Source of the DNA: Pelagicoccus albus
GTDB lineage: Bacteria > Verrucomicrobiota > Verrucomicrobiia > Opitutales > Opitutaceae
Length of the DNA: 64,000 bases
Reading direction: 5' to 3'
NCBI RefSeq assembly: GCF_014230145.1
Contig: NZ_JACHVC010000012.1
Span: 67,001 to 131,000 of the forward strand
This document shows, piece after piece, positions 27,447-37,938 of this stretch. Positions within the stretch are counted from its first letter, which is position 1. Every line of letters starts with the position of its first letter. The notes below the pieces were generated by a model, which was not told the DNA's origin, searched no databases, and saw nothing but the letters and a program-made list of their open reading frames with translations. A program made the translations under genes and the position numbers.

Positions 27447-30400
27447 TTACTTGTAGTCGAGTTCGCTTTGGCGGCCGAGCTTAACATCAAGACCGAGGGA
27501 TTGGATTTCCTTGATCAAAACGTTGAATGATTCCGGCGTACCGGCCTGCAGCGTGGAGTCGCCCTTGACCAGTGATTCGTAGATTTTGGTACGTCCTTGG
27601 ACGTCGTCAGACTTAACAGTGAGCAACTCCTGGAGAGTATACGCGGCACCGTAAGCTTCAAGGGCCCAAACTTCCATTTCCCCGAAACGCTGACCACCGT
27701 ACTGGGCTTTACCACCCAATGGCTGCTGCGTAACGAGCGAGTATGGACCAACTGCACGAGCGTGAATCTTGTGCGAGACAAGGTGATTCAGCTTCAGCAT
27801 GTACACCCAACCGACAACCACTTCGTTATCGAGCTTTTCACCGGTACGACCGTCGTAAACAGCGGACTTACCTGTGGTTGGGAGACCGGCGTCTGCCAAG
27901 TGCTGACGAACAACCTTTTCGGGAATACCGTCGAAGACTGGAGTCGACACCTTCATGCCCAGAACCTTACAGGCCCAACCCATATGGGTTTCGAGAACCT
28001 GACCAACGTTCATACGGGAAGGTACACCCAGAGGGTTCAAACAGATCTGGATCGGAGTGCCATCTGGAAGATAAGGCATATCCTCTTCGGGAACGATCTT
28101 AGCGACAACACCCTTATTTCCGTGGCGTCCCGCCATCTTGTCACCGACCTTGAGCTTTTCCTTGGTAGCAACGTAGACCTTAACCTGCTTGATAACTCCG
28201 GTTGCTGCATCATCACCAGACTCGATGTTAGCAGTCTTACGCTCACGGTCGCCTTCGAGCTCGTCGAACTTGCTCTGGTAGGAACCGATGATCTCCATGA
28301 TCTTGATACGAACTGGAGATGGGTCGATTTCGACGTGCTTGGAAACCGCAGCGAGCTTACGGAGAAGCGTCTTAGTGATCTTGCGGTTGGCAGGAATGAT
28401 GATTTCGCCATTCTGACCGTTGACCACGTCGAGAGGAATCTTTTCACCCAAAAGGATGTTGGAGAGAGCCTCGGTGAGACCTTCGCGCAACTTGTCCATC
28501 TGAGTCTTGTAGTCCTCATTGATCTGCTTCACCTGACGGCGACGATCCGATGGGCTCAGACGCTCCCGCTCGTAATCGAGACGGCTGGAAACCTTCACAT
28601 CCATAACGATGCCATCGACACCAGATGGTACGATCAGCGAGGTGTCCTTAACATCGGCAGCCTTTTCACCGAAGATCGCACGGAGAAGCTTTTCTTCCGG
28701 AGCGAGCTCAGTTTCGGACTTTGGAGTGATCTTACCAACGAGAATGTCGCCTGGCTTAACTTCCGCACCGACGCGAATAACACCATCGTGGTTGAGGTGC
28801 TTGAGAGCTTCCTCACCGACGTTTGGAATATCGCGAGTGATTTCTTCCGGTCCGAGCTTTGTGTCACGGGCAGTAACTTCGAATTCAGAAATGTGGATCG
28901 AAGTATAGATGTCGTCCTTGAGAACCTTTTCGGAGATCAGAATCGCATCCTCAAAGTTGTAACCATTCCACGGCATGAACGCGACGAGGATATTCTTACC
29001 AATGGCAAGCTCACCATTTTGCGTACAAGGACCATCGGCTATAATCTGCTCCGCCTTGATTGGCTGTCCCTTGGCGACGATCGGCTTCTGGTTGAAACAG
29101 GTTCCCGCATTCGAACGCATGAACTTGCGCAACTCGTATACGTGGATGCCAGCCTTTACGTCAGTGTAAGGCTTGCGATCGAAGTTGGCGGGTAATTCGC
29201 CGTCCTTGGAAATTACGATTCTCTTGGAGTCAACCGAAGCGACGATACCGTCGATGTCGGAAACTGACACAGTCTTCGAATCGCGGGCAACGCGCTCTTC
29301 AATTCCGGTGCCCACAAAAGGAGAGTCGGCTTGAAGGAGAGGAACGCCCTGGCGTTGCATGTTCGATCCCATCAAAGCACGGTTAGCATCATCGTGCTCG
29401 AGGAACGGGATAAGACCCGCCGCGACAGATACAACTTGCTTGGTGGAAACGTCCATGAAATCGACTTGATCTGGATCGACTTCCAAGAACTCGCCGGATT
29501 GACGGACGGTAACCTTACCCATGAAATTGCCGCTCTCGTCGACCTCAGAATTAGCCTGAGCGATGATCTTCCCCTCTTCCATATCGGCATTGAGGTACTT
29601 GATCTCTTCGGTCACGCGCCCATCGACGACTACACGGTACGGAGTTTCGATGAAACCGAATTCGTTAACACGCGAGTATGTCGACAACGAGTTGATCAGA
29701 CCGATGTTCGGACCTTCAGGAGTCTCAATCGGACAAATACGGCCGTAGTGGGATGGATGAACGTCACGAACTTCAAAACCAGCACGCTCACGATTCAAAC
29801 CACCAGGACCAAGAGCAGAAAGACGACGCTTGTGCGTGAGTTCTGCGAGCGGGTTGATTTGGTCCATGAACTGCGATAGCTGCGAACGAGCGAAGAAGTC
29901 ACGGATAACAGTGGTCAAAGCCTTCGGGTTGATCAGCTTCTGAGGAGTGATCGAATCGACGCTTTGATCGTAAAGTGTCATACGCTCACGAACGAGACGT
30001 TCGGTACGGGCGAGGCCTAAACGACACTGGTTAGCAAGCAATTCGCCAACGGTACGAACGCGACGTGAACCGAGGTGGTCGATATCGTCGAGGTACCCCT
30101 CTCCTGCCTTCAGCTTGATGAGATACTTGGTGGCGAGAACGATGTCTTCGCCTTGCAGCGTGCGTTGCTCAACGTCCACATCCATCTCGAGCTTCTGGTT
30201 GATCTTGTAGCGACCAACGCGACCGAGGTCGTAGCGCTTTGGATCAAAAAACAGACGTTTGAGCAGGGCCTTGGCGTTTGCGGTTGTAGGTGGTTCACCT
30301 GGACGCAGACGCTTGTAAATTTCCTTGAGGGCCTCCTCTTCATTTTGAGAGGTGTCCTTCTTCATAGCGCGAACAATCGCGCCATCGTCGACTGTTGTGT

Positions 30401-31220
30401 CGATGACCTTCAGAGTTGGAATACCGTGACCTTCGAACTCGCGAACGATCGCCTTGGTAAGAGGTTCAAAAGCACGTGCAATGACGACACCCTTCTCAGC
30501 ATCGATGGCGTCTTCAACCAATACGTACTGGGAGACGTTTTCCTTGGCCAAGGCTTCTGAGGTGCCGAGGTCTTCGATCGTGTAAAAGAGCTTTAGGATG
30601 TCTACGTCGGAACTGTAGCCAACCGCACGAAGAAGCGTAGTGATAAGGAACTTACGACGACGGCGGCGACGATCGAGGTAAACGTAGAGCAGATCGTTGT
30701 TATCAAACTGAACTTCGAGCCAAGTGCCGCGGTCCGGAATGATACGGAAAGCGTGGAGAGGTTTGCCATTTGTGTGTGGAGTTACCTCGTAGGCGATACC
30801 AGGGGAGCGGTGAAGCTGAGAAACGACAACACGTTCCGCTCCGTTAATGATGAAAGAGCCGCGCGCCGAAACCATTGGGATCTCTCCCATGTAGATTTCC
30901 TCATCCTTGATGTTATCCTCTTCACGAAGACGAAGCTTAACATAGAGAGGAACTGAGTAAGTGATGCCCTCGCGGATACACTCGATTTCGGTAGCCTTAG
31001 GATCGCCAACTGTGTAAGAGACAAACTCCAACACCAAGCGCCCGTCGTAACTTTCGATTGGGAAAACTTCCCTAAATACGGCTTCGATACCGTCGTTTTT
31101 ACGCTCGGATATCGGGGTGTCCTTTTGCAGGAAGTCGAGATACGAGTTTATCTGGATCTCGATAAGATTGGGCGGCGTGATAACGTCCTTAAGTTTTCCG
31201 AAATTGATACGGTCTGCCAT
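27447..31220 (-). CDS. rpoB: DNA-directed RNA polymerase subunit beta
   Basis: This 1257-residue subunit contains the rifampicin-pocket region SQLSQFMDQINPLAELTHKR followed by RLSALGPGGL, the NIGLINSLSTYSRVNEFGF segment, and the C-terminal AYGAAYTLQELLTVKSDDV clamp-interface sequence. Relative to the enterobacterial pocket, an asparagine is isoleucine (DQIN) and a serine is alanine (PLAE); the residues most often mutated to resistance are unaltered. It lies between rplL and rpoC. The 164-bp rplL-rpoB spacer contains an attenuator-like hairpin. Confidence 0.98.
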   Translation of the reverse strand: MADRINFGKLKDVITPPNLIEIQINSYLDFLQKDTPISERKNDGIEAVFREVFPIESYDGRLVLEFVSYTVGDPKATEIECIREGITYSVPLYVKLRLREEDNIKDEEIYMGEIPMVSARGSFIINGAERVVVSQLHRSPGIAYEVTPHTNGKPLHAFRIIPDRGTWLEVQFDNNDLLYVYLDRRRRRRKFLITTLLRAVGYSSDVDILKLFYTIEDLGTSEALAKENVSQYVLVEDAIDAEKGVVIARAFEPLTKAIVREFEGHGIPTLKVIDTTVDDGAIVRAMKKDTSQNEEEALKEIYKRLRPGEPPTTANAKALLKRLFFDPKRYDLGRVGRYKINQKLEMDVDVEQRTLQGEDIVLATKYLIKLKAGEGYLDDIDHLGSRRVRTVGELLANQCRLGLARTERLVRERMTLYDQSVDSITPQKLINPKALTTVIRDFFARSQLSQFMDQINPLAELTHKRRLSALGPGGLNRERAGFEVRDVHPSHYGRICPIETPEGPNIGLINSLSTYSRVNEFGFIETPYRVVVDGRVTEEIKYLNADMEEGKIIAQANSEVDESGNFMGKVTVRQSGEFLEVDPDQVDFMDVSTKQVVSVAAGLIPFLEHDDANRALMGSNMQRQGVPLLQADSPFVGTGIEERVARDSKTVSVSDIDGIVASVDSKRIVISKDGELPANFDRKPYTDVKAGIHVYELRKFMRSNAGTCFNQKPIVAKGQPIKAEQIIADGPCTQNGELAIGKNILVAFMPWNGYNFEDAILISEKVLKDDIYTSIHISEFEVTARDTKLGPEEITRDIPNVGEEALKHLNHDGVIRVGAEVKPGDILVGKITPKSETELAPEEKLLRAIFGEKAADVKDTSLIVPSGVDGIVMDVKVSSRLDYERERLSPSDRRRQVKQINEDYKTQMDKLREGLTEALSNILLGEKIPLDVVNGQNGEIIIPANRKITKTLLRKLAAVSKHVEIDPSPVRIKIMEIIGSYQSKFDELEGDRERKTANIESGDDAATGVIKQVKVYVATKEKLKVGDKMAGRHGNKGVVAKIVPEEDMPYLPDGTPIQICLNPLGVPSRMNVGQVLETHMGWACKVLGMKVSTPVFDGIPEKVVRQHLADAGLPTTGKSAVYDGRTGEKLDNEVVVGWVYMLKLNHLVSHKIHARAVGPYSLVTQQPLGGKAQYGGQRFGEMEVWALEAYGAAYTLQELLTVKSDDVQGRTKIYESLVKGDSTLQAGTPESFNVLIKEIQSLGLDVKLGRQSELDYK

Positions 31221-31320
31221 GTGAATCTCTGCTAGATGTGGGCGAAAATGTGATGAGTCGGCTTGGTGTAAAACGAGGTGGAGTTAACTAAAAAACCCCT
31301 CGGTAAATAAACGCAGGAAA

Positions 31321-31346
31321 GACAGGCGCGTTAAAACGCGCCTGCC
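31321..31346 (-). terminator. Attenuator-like hairpin between rplL and rpoB
   Basis: CAGGCGCG and CGCGCCTG form a perfect 8-bp GC-rich stem around a 6-nt loop, followed on the minus strand by TCTTTCC and, 20 nt later, by GGGGTTTTTT. The position matches the place where other bacteria lower rpoBC relative to ribosomal protein expression. Partial termination is inferred. Confidence 0.55.
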
Positions 31347-31384
31347 TCACGTGAAAAGCTGTAAAAAGCAGCGTGCAACAATGT

Positions 31385-31768
31385 CTACTTAACTTCGACC
31401 TTAGCGCCAGCAGCTTCGAGCTTGGACTTGAGTTCTTCTGCTTCTTCCTTGGAGCAAGCTTCCTTGACAGGCTTTGGTGCGCCTTCAACGAGGTCCTTTG
31501 CTTCCTTGAGGCCAAGACCAGTGATCGAACGTACTTCCTTGATCACATTGATCTTCTTGTCGCCAGCAGCGGCGAGGATTACGTCGAACTCAGTCTTTTC
31601 TTCAGCAGGAGCAGCAGCGTCGCCACCAGCAGGAGCAGCAGCTACAGCTACGGGAGCAGCAGCGGATACGCCCCACTTTTCTTCGAGGTCCTTAACAAGA
31701 CCTGCGATGTCGAGTACAGTCTGGCCGCTGAGCCATTCGATTACGTCTTCTTTAGTGATGTCTGCCAT
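31385..31768 (-). CDS. rplL: 50S ribosomal protein L7/L12
   Basis: This 127-residue protein has the N-terminal dimerisation helices ([20 protein letters not shown]), an alanine-rich hinge near residues 37-57, and the C-terminal factor-binding domain with [20 protein letters not shown] and [18 protein letters not shown]7/L12 dimers form the stalk that recruits translation GTPases such as the EF-G and EF-Tu encoded here. It follows rplJ after a 136-bp spacer containing a small GACGA-TACG-TCGTC hairpin. Confidence 0.98.
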   Translation of the reverse strand: MADITKEDVIEWLSGQTVLDIAGLVKDLEEKWGVSAAAPVAVAAAPAGGDAAAPAEEKTEFDVILAAAGDKKINVIKEVRSITGLGLKEAKDLVEGAPKPVKEACSKEEAEELKSKLEAAGAKVEVK

Positions 31769-31904
31769 CTTCGTAGTGATCGGCTAGTTCAGAGAGATAT
31801 CTCCTCTTTTAAGACGACGTATCGTCCTAGCCTGTATCTTTTTGTTATGGTGTTTAGAGACGAAGGCATCCAAGCCCTCAAAAATGTGTGTGGTGAATAA
31901 AGGG

Positions 31905-32417
31905 CTACTCGCCCTTGTCGGCCTTGGCCTGGAGCACGTTGAGCATTGCGGTTGGTACGCCGTTGAGAACGAATACCAAGCTTTGAGCTGGTTGGCTGAG
32001 CAATCCAAGGAGCTGAGCGCGAAGGGAGTCCAGGTTTGGAAGCTTCGACAAAGCGACAACCTCATCCTTTTCAAGGCGCTGAGAGCTGAGAATGCCTACC
32101 TTAACGTCCATCTTGTCCTTCTTGTCGAAGAACTTGGTCAATACCTTCGCAACGCCTGATGGATTGTTGCCACCGATAACGATCGCGTTCTGACCATTAA
32201 GGTGCTCGTCAATCTCAGGATAACCACGCTCGCGAGCGGCTACTCTCAGGATGTTGTTCTTAACAACGTGGAACTCTGCCTCTTCCTTTACGAGCTCGGC
32301 ACGCAATTCGGCGATGTCGATAACGGTCGAACGCTCGTAGTCGGCCAAGAACAAGTAGTCCGACTTGTCGAGGTGAGTGTTGATTTCTTCAACGAGAAAT
32401 TTCTTTTCGGGTCTCAT
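31905..32417 (-). CDS. rplJ: 50S ribosomal protein L10
   Basis: The 170-residue protein starts MRPEKKFLVEEINTHLDKSD and has the L10 core (FLADYERSTVIDIAELRAEL, then FHVVKNNILRVAARERG). Its C-terminal helix binds L7/L12 dimers. L10 anchors the stalk to 23S rRNA and, with L12, represses its own mRNA in enterobacteria. Only 20 bp separate it from rplA, so no long L10-leader structure can lie directly upstream. Confidence 0.97.
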   Translation of the reverse strand: MRPEKKFLVEEINTHLDKSDYLFLADYERSTVIDIAELRAELVKEEAEFHVVKNNILRVAARERGYPEIDEHLNGQNAIVIGGNNPSGVAKVLTKFFDKKDKMDVKVGILSSQRLEKDEVVALSKLPNLDSLRAQLLGLLSQPAQSLVFVLNGVPTAMLNVLQAKADKGE

Positions 32418-32437
32418 TTTCTGTAAGCTCCTCTATT

Positions 32438-33130
32438 TTAGTACTTAGCGAACTCGGAGCTCGAAAGCTTCAAGCTTGGAGTTTGAGTGGCCGAAATGTA
32501 AGCGCTCTTGATGTAGCGGCCCTTGAAAGCGGAAGGCCGAGCCTTACCGATTGCTTCCATGATCGCTGTCAAGTTGCCCAGCACTTCTTCGTTGCCGAAG
32601 GAACGCTTACCAACGCCAACACCGAGAGAGGCGTTTTTGTCTACCTTGTATTCAACACGACCAGCCATCACTTCCTTGATGGCCTTGGAAATGTCGTCTG
32701 AAACGGTACCGGCCTTTGGGTTTGGCATTAGTCCCTTTGGACCGAGGACGCGGGCGATCTTACGAACGTCTTTCATCGCGTCAGGAGTCGCGACAGCTAC
32801 GTCGAAATCGAACCAGCCGCCTTGAACCTTGGCGATCATATCTTCGAGACCGGCCTCGGTAGCACCCGCTGCCTTAGCAGCTTCCGCATCAGCGGTGAAC
32901 GCCAGAACACGAACAGTCTTACCGCTACCGTGTGGAAGCATTACTGTACCACGAACCATTTCGTCACCCTTGCGTGGGTCGACGCCCAGCTTGAGAGACA
33001 CTTCGATAGTCTCGTCAAACTTTGCCTTCGGCAATTTGGCGAGAACTTCAACCGCTTCTGCGATTGTGTATTCTTTACTAAGATCGGCCGCCTCTGAAGC
33101 AGCGCGAAACTTTTTGGATAGTTTAACCAT
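32438..33130 (-). CDS. rplA: 50S ribosomal protein L1
   Basis: This 230-residue L1 contains KFDETIEVSLKLGVDPRKGD, the central RKIARVLGPKGLMPNPKAGT signature and VEYKVDKNASLGVGVGKRSF. L1 forms the mobile stalk that escorts E-site tRNA and represses the L11 operon in well-studied species. It lies 57 bp after rplK and 20 bp before rplJ. Confidence 0.98.
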   Translation of the reverse strand: MVKLSKKFRAASEAADLSKEYTIAEAVEVLAKLPKAKFDETIEVSLKLGVDPRKGDEMVRGTVMLPHGSGKTVRVLAFTADAEAAKAAGATEAGLEDMIAKVQGGWFDFDVAVATPDAMKDVRKIARVLGPKGLMPNPKAGTVSDDISKAIKEVMAGRVEYKVDKNASLGVGVGKRSFGNEEVLGNLTAIMEAIGKARPSAFKGRYIKSAYISATQTPSLKLSSSEFAKY

Positions 33131-33187
33131 TTAGTACTCCTTGCGGTGCAAACGCCTTGCGGCTCCCGCGTTGAGGTTCTTTTCTAT

Positions 33188-33613
33188 TTAACCTTCTACT
33201 TCGATACCCATCGAGCGAGCTGTACCTTCGATGATACGTGACGCCGCCTCTGGATCCGTAGCGTTGAGATCGGCCTTTTTCATTTCGACGATCTCGAGAA
33301 TCTGAGCTTTCGTTACCTTACCTACCTTGTCGCGGTTAGGTACACCAGAGCCCTTAGCCAATCCAGCAGCCTTCTTGAGAAGGACCGCAGCTGGTGGGGA
33401 CTTTAGAACGAAAGTGAAAGACTTGTCTTGGTAGACAGTGATTACGACAGGAAGGATAAGCCCTGCCTTGTCTTGTGTCTTCGCGTTGTACTCCTTACAG
33501 AATGCCATGATGTTGACACCAGCTGCACCAAGAGCTGGGCCGACAGGAGGCGCTGGGTTTGCGCCGCCGGCTGGGAGTTGTAGGCGAATGGTTCCTGTAA
33601 CTTTCTTTGCCAT
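33188..33613 (-). CDS. rplK: 50S ribosomal protein L11
   Basis: This 141-residue protein has the L11 N-terminal domain ([20 protein letters not shown]) and the C-terminal rRNA-binding domain ([16 protein letters not shown]-like, ending [16 protein letters not shown]). L11 forms the GTPase-associated centre and is needed for stringent-factor activation. It begins 4 bp after the nusG stop, with no visible Shine-Dalgarno sequence, so translation is probably coupled to nusG. Confidence 0.98.
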   Translation of the reverse strand: MAKKVTGTIRLQLPAGGANPAPPVGPALGAAGVNIMAFCKEYNAKTQDKAGLILPVVITVYQDKSFTFVLKSPPAAVLLKKAAGLAKGSGVPNRDKVGKVTKAQILEIVEMKKADLNATDPEAASRIIEGTARSMGIEVEG

Positions 33614-33617
33614 TTGT

Positions 33618-34193
33618 TTAGCTTGTTAAGCGTTCGACTTGCCAATACTCCAGCTCTACTGGAGTGAATCTTCCAAAGATCGAAACCGACACCTTGAGCT
33701 TGCCCTTTTCCGGGTCTATCTCGTCGATGCGGCCATTGAGATTCAAGAATGGGCCATCCGTAATTTTGACTTCTTCTCCGATCTCGAACTGGACCTTCGG
33801 TGTTTCCTTGCCCGTGGCGGCTTCCACTTGGCTGAGAATCGTATCGATCTCAGCCTTTTTGAGAGGCGTTGGACGGTCTCCGCCTACGAAATTGATGACG
33901 CCCGCAGTCTCGCGGACGAAATACCAAGGCTTGTTGAGTAGCTTTCCATTCTCGTCGTAAAGACGCATGTGAATGAAAGCGTAGCCTGGATAAAACTTAC
34001 GCACGATCTGAGACTTCTTGCCGTTTTTAACTTCGGTCACAGTCTCGGTCGGCACGAGGACTTCGAAAACGAACTCCTCCATCTCCTCTTCTTTGATGAA
34101 CTTGTCTAGGTACCGCTTAACCTTACCCTCTTGATTCGAAAGGGTTTGGATGACGTACCAGGCGGCGCCGGTCTTTGCGCTTAATTCAGACAT
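33618..34193 (-). CDS. nusG: Transcription termination/antitermination protein NusG
   Basis: This 191-residue protein has an NGN domain ([45 protein letters not shown]) and a KOW domain ([19 protein letters not shown]). NusG binds RNA polymerase and bridges it to S10 of the leading ribosome or to Rho. It lies between secE and rplK, the universal arrangement. Confidence 0.98.
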   Translation of the reverse strand: MSELSAKTGAAWYVIQTLSNQEGKVKRYLDKFIKEEEMEEFVFEVLVPTETVTEVKNGKKSQIVRKFYPGYAFIHMRLYDENGKLLNKPWYFVRETAGVINFVGGDRPTPLKKAEIDTILSQVEAATGKETPKVQFEIGEEVKITDGPFLNLNGRIDEIDPEKGKLKVSVSIFGRFTPVELEYWQVERLTS

Positions 34194-34225
34194 GGGAACT
34201 ATAGAACTGGGAGATAATCAGGGGA

Positions 34226-34429
34226 CTAGCGCATCCAACTCGTGAAAAGATTCACGACGTTCGCTATAGAGAAATCCGCAACCGCCACGAAGAGTCCCAT
34301 GATTGCGATCGCAACAAGTACGACAAAGGTCGACTCGCGCAGCTCAGAAAACGAAGGCCAGCTTGCCTTCTTGAGCTCCGTGATCGTCTCACTTGTGAAT
34401 ATGCGAATACTGCGGAACGGATTTTTCAT
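34226..34429 (-). CDS. secE: Preprotein translocase subunit SecE
   Basis: This 67-residue single-spanning SecE has the conserved amphipathic motif ITELKKASWPSFSELRES before the membrane helix (about residues 35-58). SecE clamps the SecY channel. It lies between tRNA-Trp and nusG. rpmG (L33), which often precedes secE, is not present here. Confidence 0.96.
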   Translation of the reverse strand: MKNPFRSIRIFTSETITELKKASWPSFSELRESTFVVLVAIAIMGLFVAVADFSIANVVNLFTSWMR

Positions 34430-34441
34430 TTAATAAAAAAA

Positions 34442-34517
34442 TGGCAGGGCAGGAGGGACTCGAACCCCCAACCCTCGGTTTTGGAGACCGATGCTCTACC
34501 AATTGAGCCACTACCCT
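34442..34517 (-). tRNA. trpT: tRNA-Trp (CCA anticodon)
   Basis: The minus strand folds into a complete cloverleaf. The acceptor stem AGGGTAG pairs with CTGCCCT. The D-loop contains CTCAATTGGTAGAG, the anticodon arm reads CGGTCTCCAAAACCG with anticodon CCA, and the T-arm contains GGTTCGAGTCC. The discriminator is G and the 3' CCA is encoded. It sits between tuf and secE, as in many bacteria. Confidence 0.97.
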
Positions 34518-34522
34518 ATGCC

Positions 34523-34569
34523 AAAAAAAACTAAATACAATCGCCGGAACCCGAGGGACGGGCTCCGGC
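34523..34569 (-). terminator. Hairpin after tuf
   Basis: An 11-bp stem (GCCGGAGCCCG / CGGGTTCCGGC with one G-U pair, minus strand) lies 27 bp after the tuf stop. It is followed by a T-rich stretch ending in eight T just before tRNA-Trp. It may partly terminate the abundant tuf transcript or serve as a processing boundary before the tRNA. Confidence 0.6.
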
Positions 34570-34595
34570 AAAGGATAAAAACTTTAAAACGAAGC

Positions 34596-35786
<1,191 letters not shown>

Positions 35787-35867
35787 TTTTGATTCTGAGT
35801 TAGGTGTGTATTAAAATTGGTTTCTTGAGAAAAGGTGACCCATCGATGAAACCGATCGACCTCGAAG

Positions 35868-35943
35868 TGGAGCCCTCGAGCGGATTTGAACCGCCGACCT
35901 CGTCCTTACCAAGGACGCGCTCTGCCAACTGAGCTACAAGGGC
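35868..35943 (-). tRNA. thrT: tRNA-Thr (GGT anticodon)
   Basis: The minus strand gives a complete cloverleaf: acceptor GCCCTTG pairing with CGAGGGC, D-arm GCTCAGTTGGCAGAGC, anticodon loop CTTGGTAAG with anticodon GGT, T-arm GGCGGTTCAAATCCGC, discriminator T and encoded CCA. It lies 81 bp before tuf and is probably co-transcribed with it. Confidence 0.97.
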
Positions 35944-35978
35944 CTTCCGAGAAGTGGATCTGGAAAAAAAGAAGTGAG

Positions 35979-36007
35979 AACATGCGCAGGCCGATTTTCC
36001 CCGTCAA
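35979..36007 (-). promoter_or_regulatory. Candidate sigma-70 promoter for tRNA-Thr/tuf
   Basis: On the minus strand, TTGACG is followed after exactly 17 bp by CATGTT, placing a start site about 25-30 bp before the tRNA-Thr gene. The -35 box is good (5 of 6) and the -10 box is weak (3 of 6). The location fits the head of the tRNA-Thr/tuf/rpoBC unit. Confidence 0.4.
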
Positions 36008-36036
36008 CTACAATATCAACAAAATTCAAAGGCTTT

Positions 36037-36774
36037 TCACGGTACAATTTCCAGCAGGTAAACCCCGTCCGCAAGCGGCCCGAAGCCCGCTAAATTACCA
36101 TACACGATACGGGTCAAAAGCCTGTCGGCCTCGATAAAGCCGGTCCCCTCCACCACCGAAACCCCTCCTACAGGAAAACTGCTCTCAACCGTAGCGAGCA
36201 AAACTGCCGGTCGCATGTCAGGCCATGAAGCGAAGAGACGCTCTACCGCATCATTATATATAGTAGTAGCTAAAATCGTAGCGCCATTTTCTGGCTTCTG
36301 CAAAGCAAGCGACAACCCCTTGCCATCGACAAATTCCCTTTCGCTGATCTCCCTGCCGAGCTCGCGGAACGGCGGGTAACCGAATTCCACCTGAGCACGG
36401 GACAGCCTATCGTAACTCGCGGTGACATTACCAAAATCATCGATGTAGTTTCCGTCCTCCAATTCGAACTCGGGAGGAAACTCAGGAAAGATCTCCTCCT
36501 CCTCCTGCCAATAGCCCACGAAATTGGCAGCATTGGACGAATTCCAACGCGTCGGAAGCAACATAGGCCGCGGATCAAAGAGCGACATCTCTTCAGTGGC
36601 GGAATCCAAATACTGGATTTCCGCAAATTGTCGGCTTTGCCGCTTCAGCTCCTGCTTACTGTCACGAGTCAAAGCCACGCTCCAATATAGAACGAGATGA
36701 AAAAGAACCGCCGCGACTGCCGCCCAAGTCCAGCGAATCGTCCGGCCAAACGTGGTCTTCGCCTCTTGCTTCAA
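36037..36774 (-). CDS. Single-pass membrane protein of an ExbB/ExbD operon (TonB-like position, function unknown)
   Basis: I do not recognise a family. This 245-residue protein has a basic N-terminus and one membrane helix (about residues 15-33). An acidic, proline-containing periplasmic stretch follows (QEEEEIFPEFPPEFELEDGN, residues 90-109), and the C-terminal part of about 90 residues contains ILATTIYNDAVERLFASWPD. The gene overlaps exbD by 4 bp and is last in the operon, the place where TonB or a TonB analogue would be. The topology matches TonB, but no TonB C-terminal signature is visible, so it is at most a functional analogue. Confidence 0.7.
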   Translation of the reverse strand: MKQEAKTTFGRTIRWTWAAVAAVLFHLVLYWSVALTRDSKQELKRQSRQFAEIQYLDSATEEMSLFDPRPMLLPTRWNSSNAANFVGYWQEEEEIFPEFPPEFELEDGNYIDDFGNVTASYDRLSRAQVEFGYPPFRELGREISEREFVDGKGLSLALQKPENGATILATTIYNDAVERLFASWPDMRPAVLLATVESSFPVGGVSVVEGTGFIEADRLLTRIVYGNLAGFGPLADGVYLLEIVP

Positions 36775-37211
36775 GGCCCGAATACCTCTCCGGTCGACTT
36801 TTTCGTCTCCGTGGCAAGCTGTACGCGCTCGTAGCCATTTGCGATAGCCAGCTCTACTAGAGAGCTGAGCGTTGTCATTGAAACAGCCTTGTCTGCTTTC
36901 ACCAACAACGTTGCCTTCTCCGGTGCAGCGCCACGCGACTCGAAGAGCTTCGCCAACGAATCTAGATCGAGCACACTATCCTGGTAAAAGATCATTTCCT
37001 GCCCCTTCACCTCCGAGACACTGACCACTTCATAAACGGCCGAAATCGCGACCTGCGATGATTCCACTTCCGGAAGAGCAAGCGTAAGCCCTGGAGCCAT
37101 CACGAACTTCGAACTGAAAAGGGTAAAAAACAGCCCGATCGCGCAAAGGTCCAAAAAGGGCCAAAACGTAAGCTTAGCTCTCTTTGGCAACTCCGCTTCC
37201 AGCTTCAGCAT
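36771..37211 (-). CDS. ExbD/TolR-type proton channel subunit
   Basis: The product from the ATG at 37211 has 146 residues: a short cytosolic lead (MLKLEAELPKRAKLTFWPFL), one membrane helix with the aspartate expected for proton transfer (FLDLCAIGLFFTLFSSKFVM) and a small periplasmic domain. A longer frame opens at 37247, but AGGAGG lies 8 nt before 37211, which fixes that start. Its first 38 bases overlap the end of the exbB gene. With ExbB it should convert proton motive force into work on the downstream single-pass protein. Confidence 0.85.
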   Translation of the reverse strand: MLKLEAELPKRAKLTFWPFLDLCAIGLFFTLFSSKFVMAPGLTLALPEVESSQVAISAVYEVVSVSEVKGQEMIFYQDSVLDLDSLAKLFESRGAAPEKATLLVKADKAVSMTTLSSLVELAIANGYERVQLATETKKSTGEVFGP

Positions 37212-37887
37212 CGTCCCCTCCCTCCTGAGATTCGGCCAAACCGACAAGGTCTTCGCGGCCCTTCACGCGGGTAAAAATCACGACTAGCTCCTGCGCCAAC
37301 CACTCCATCTCTAGAACGACGGTCCTAATCCGCCCCACGAGAAAGTGATGCGCCATAATCGCAGCTGCTGCTAAAGCGAGTCCGGTCGCAGTGCTGACCA
37401 ATGCCTGCCAACCGCCGGATGCAAGATGTCCCGCATGGACATACACACCTTGCTGCTCGTACTGCATGAAACTGTCGATCATGCCGATAATCGTTCCCAG
37501 CAAACCGAAAATGGGGGCCACTTGAGCGACCGCGTACAAGGCCCCCACCCGACGCTTGACTGGAGCGAGCTCTACCACCGCAGCCTCCCGAACCACTTCG
37601 CGGATCTCGGCGTTGCTCTCGCGAAAACTCATCAGACCAGCCTTCACCATGGAAGCGGCGGGACCCGGGGTGTCCTGGCAAATGGTTAGAGCTTCGATCA
37701 GTCGCCCTTTCCGAAGAGAATTCTCGATCCCCGACAGAAACTCCTTCGAGCGAATCTGATTACGGTGGAGAAACAAGGCTCGCTCCACAAAAACTACGAG
37801 GGCAACCAAGCTGAGAGCAAACAGAGGCCACATGACCAGCCCTCCCTGCCTAAACGTTTCGAACAACTCTAACTGAAGCGATTCCAT
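37174..37887 (-). CDS. ExbB/TolQ/MotA-family proton channel protein
   Basis: This 237-residue inner-membrane protein has a first helix at about residues 18-36 (MWPLFALSLVALVVFVERAL) and the two-helix MotA/TolQ/ExbB core at about 115-180 (VAPIFGLLGTIIGMIDSF and STATGLALAAAAIMAHHF). The conserved threonine-glycine region is intact. The C-terminal tail is acidic. It lies between the TPR gene and exbD and should form the pentameric scaffold around ExbD. Confidence 0.88.
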   Translation of the reverse strand: MESLQLELFETFRQGGLVMWPLFALSLVALVVFVERALFLHRNQIRSKEFLSGIENSLRKGRLIEALTICQDTPGPAASMVKAGLMSFRESNAEIREVVREAAVVELAPVKRRVGALYAVAQVAPIFGLLGTIIGMIDSFMQYEQQGVYVHAGHLASGGWQALVSTATGLALAAAAIMAHHFLVGRIRTVVLEMEWLAQELVVIFTRVKGREDLVGLAESQEGGDDAEAGSGVAKES

Positions 37888-37938
37888 CTATGATTCCAAT
37901 TCCTAGAAAAAACGGTCCATTAACCCGGTGTAAGCAAA

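Noticed and set aside
27597-29195. Long plus-strand open frame of 532 codons inside rpoB
   Set aside because: It is antisense to conserved rpoB coding sequence with no independent support such as motifs or spacing.
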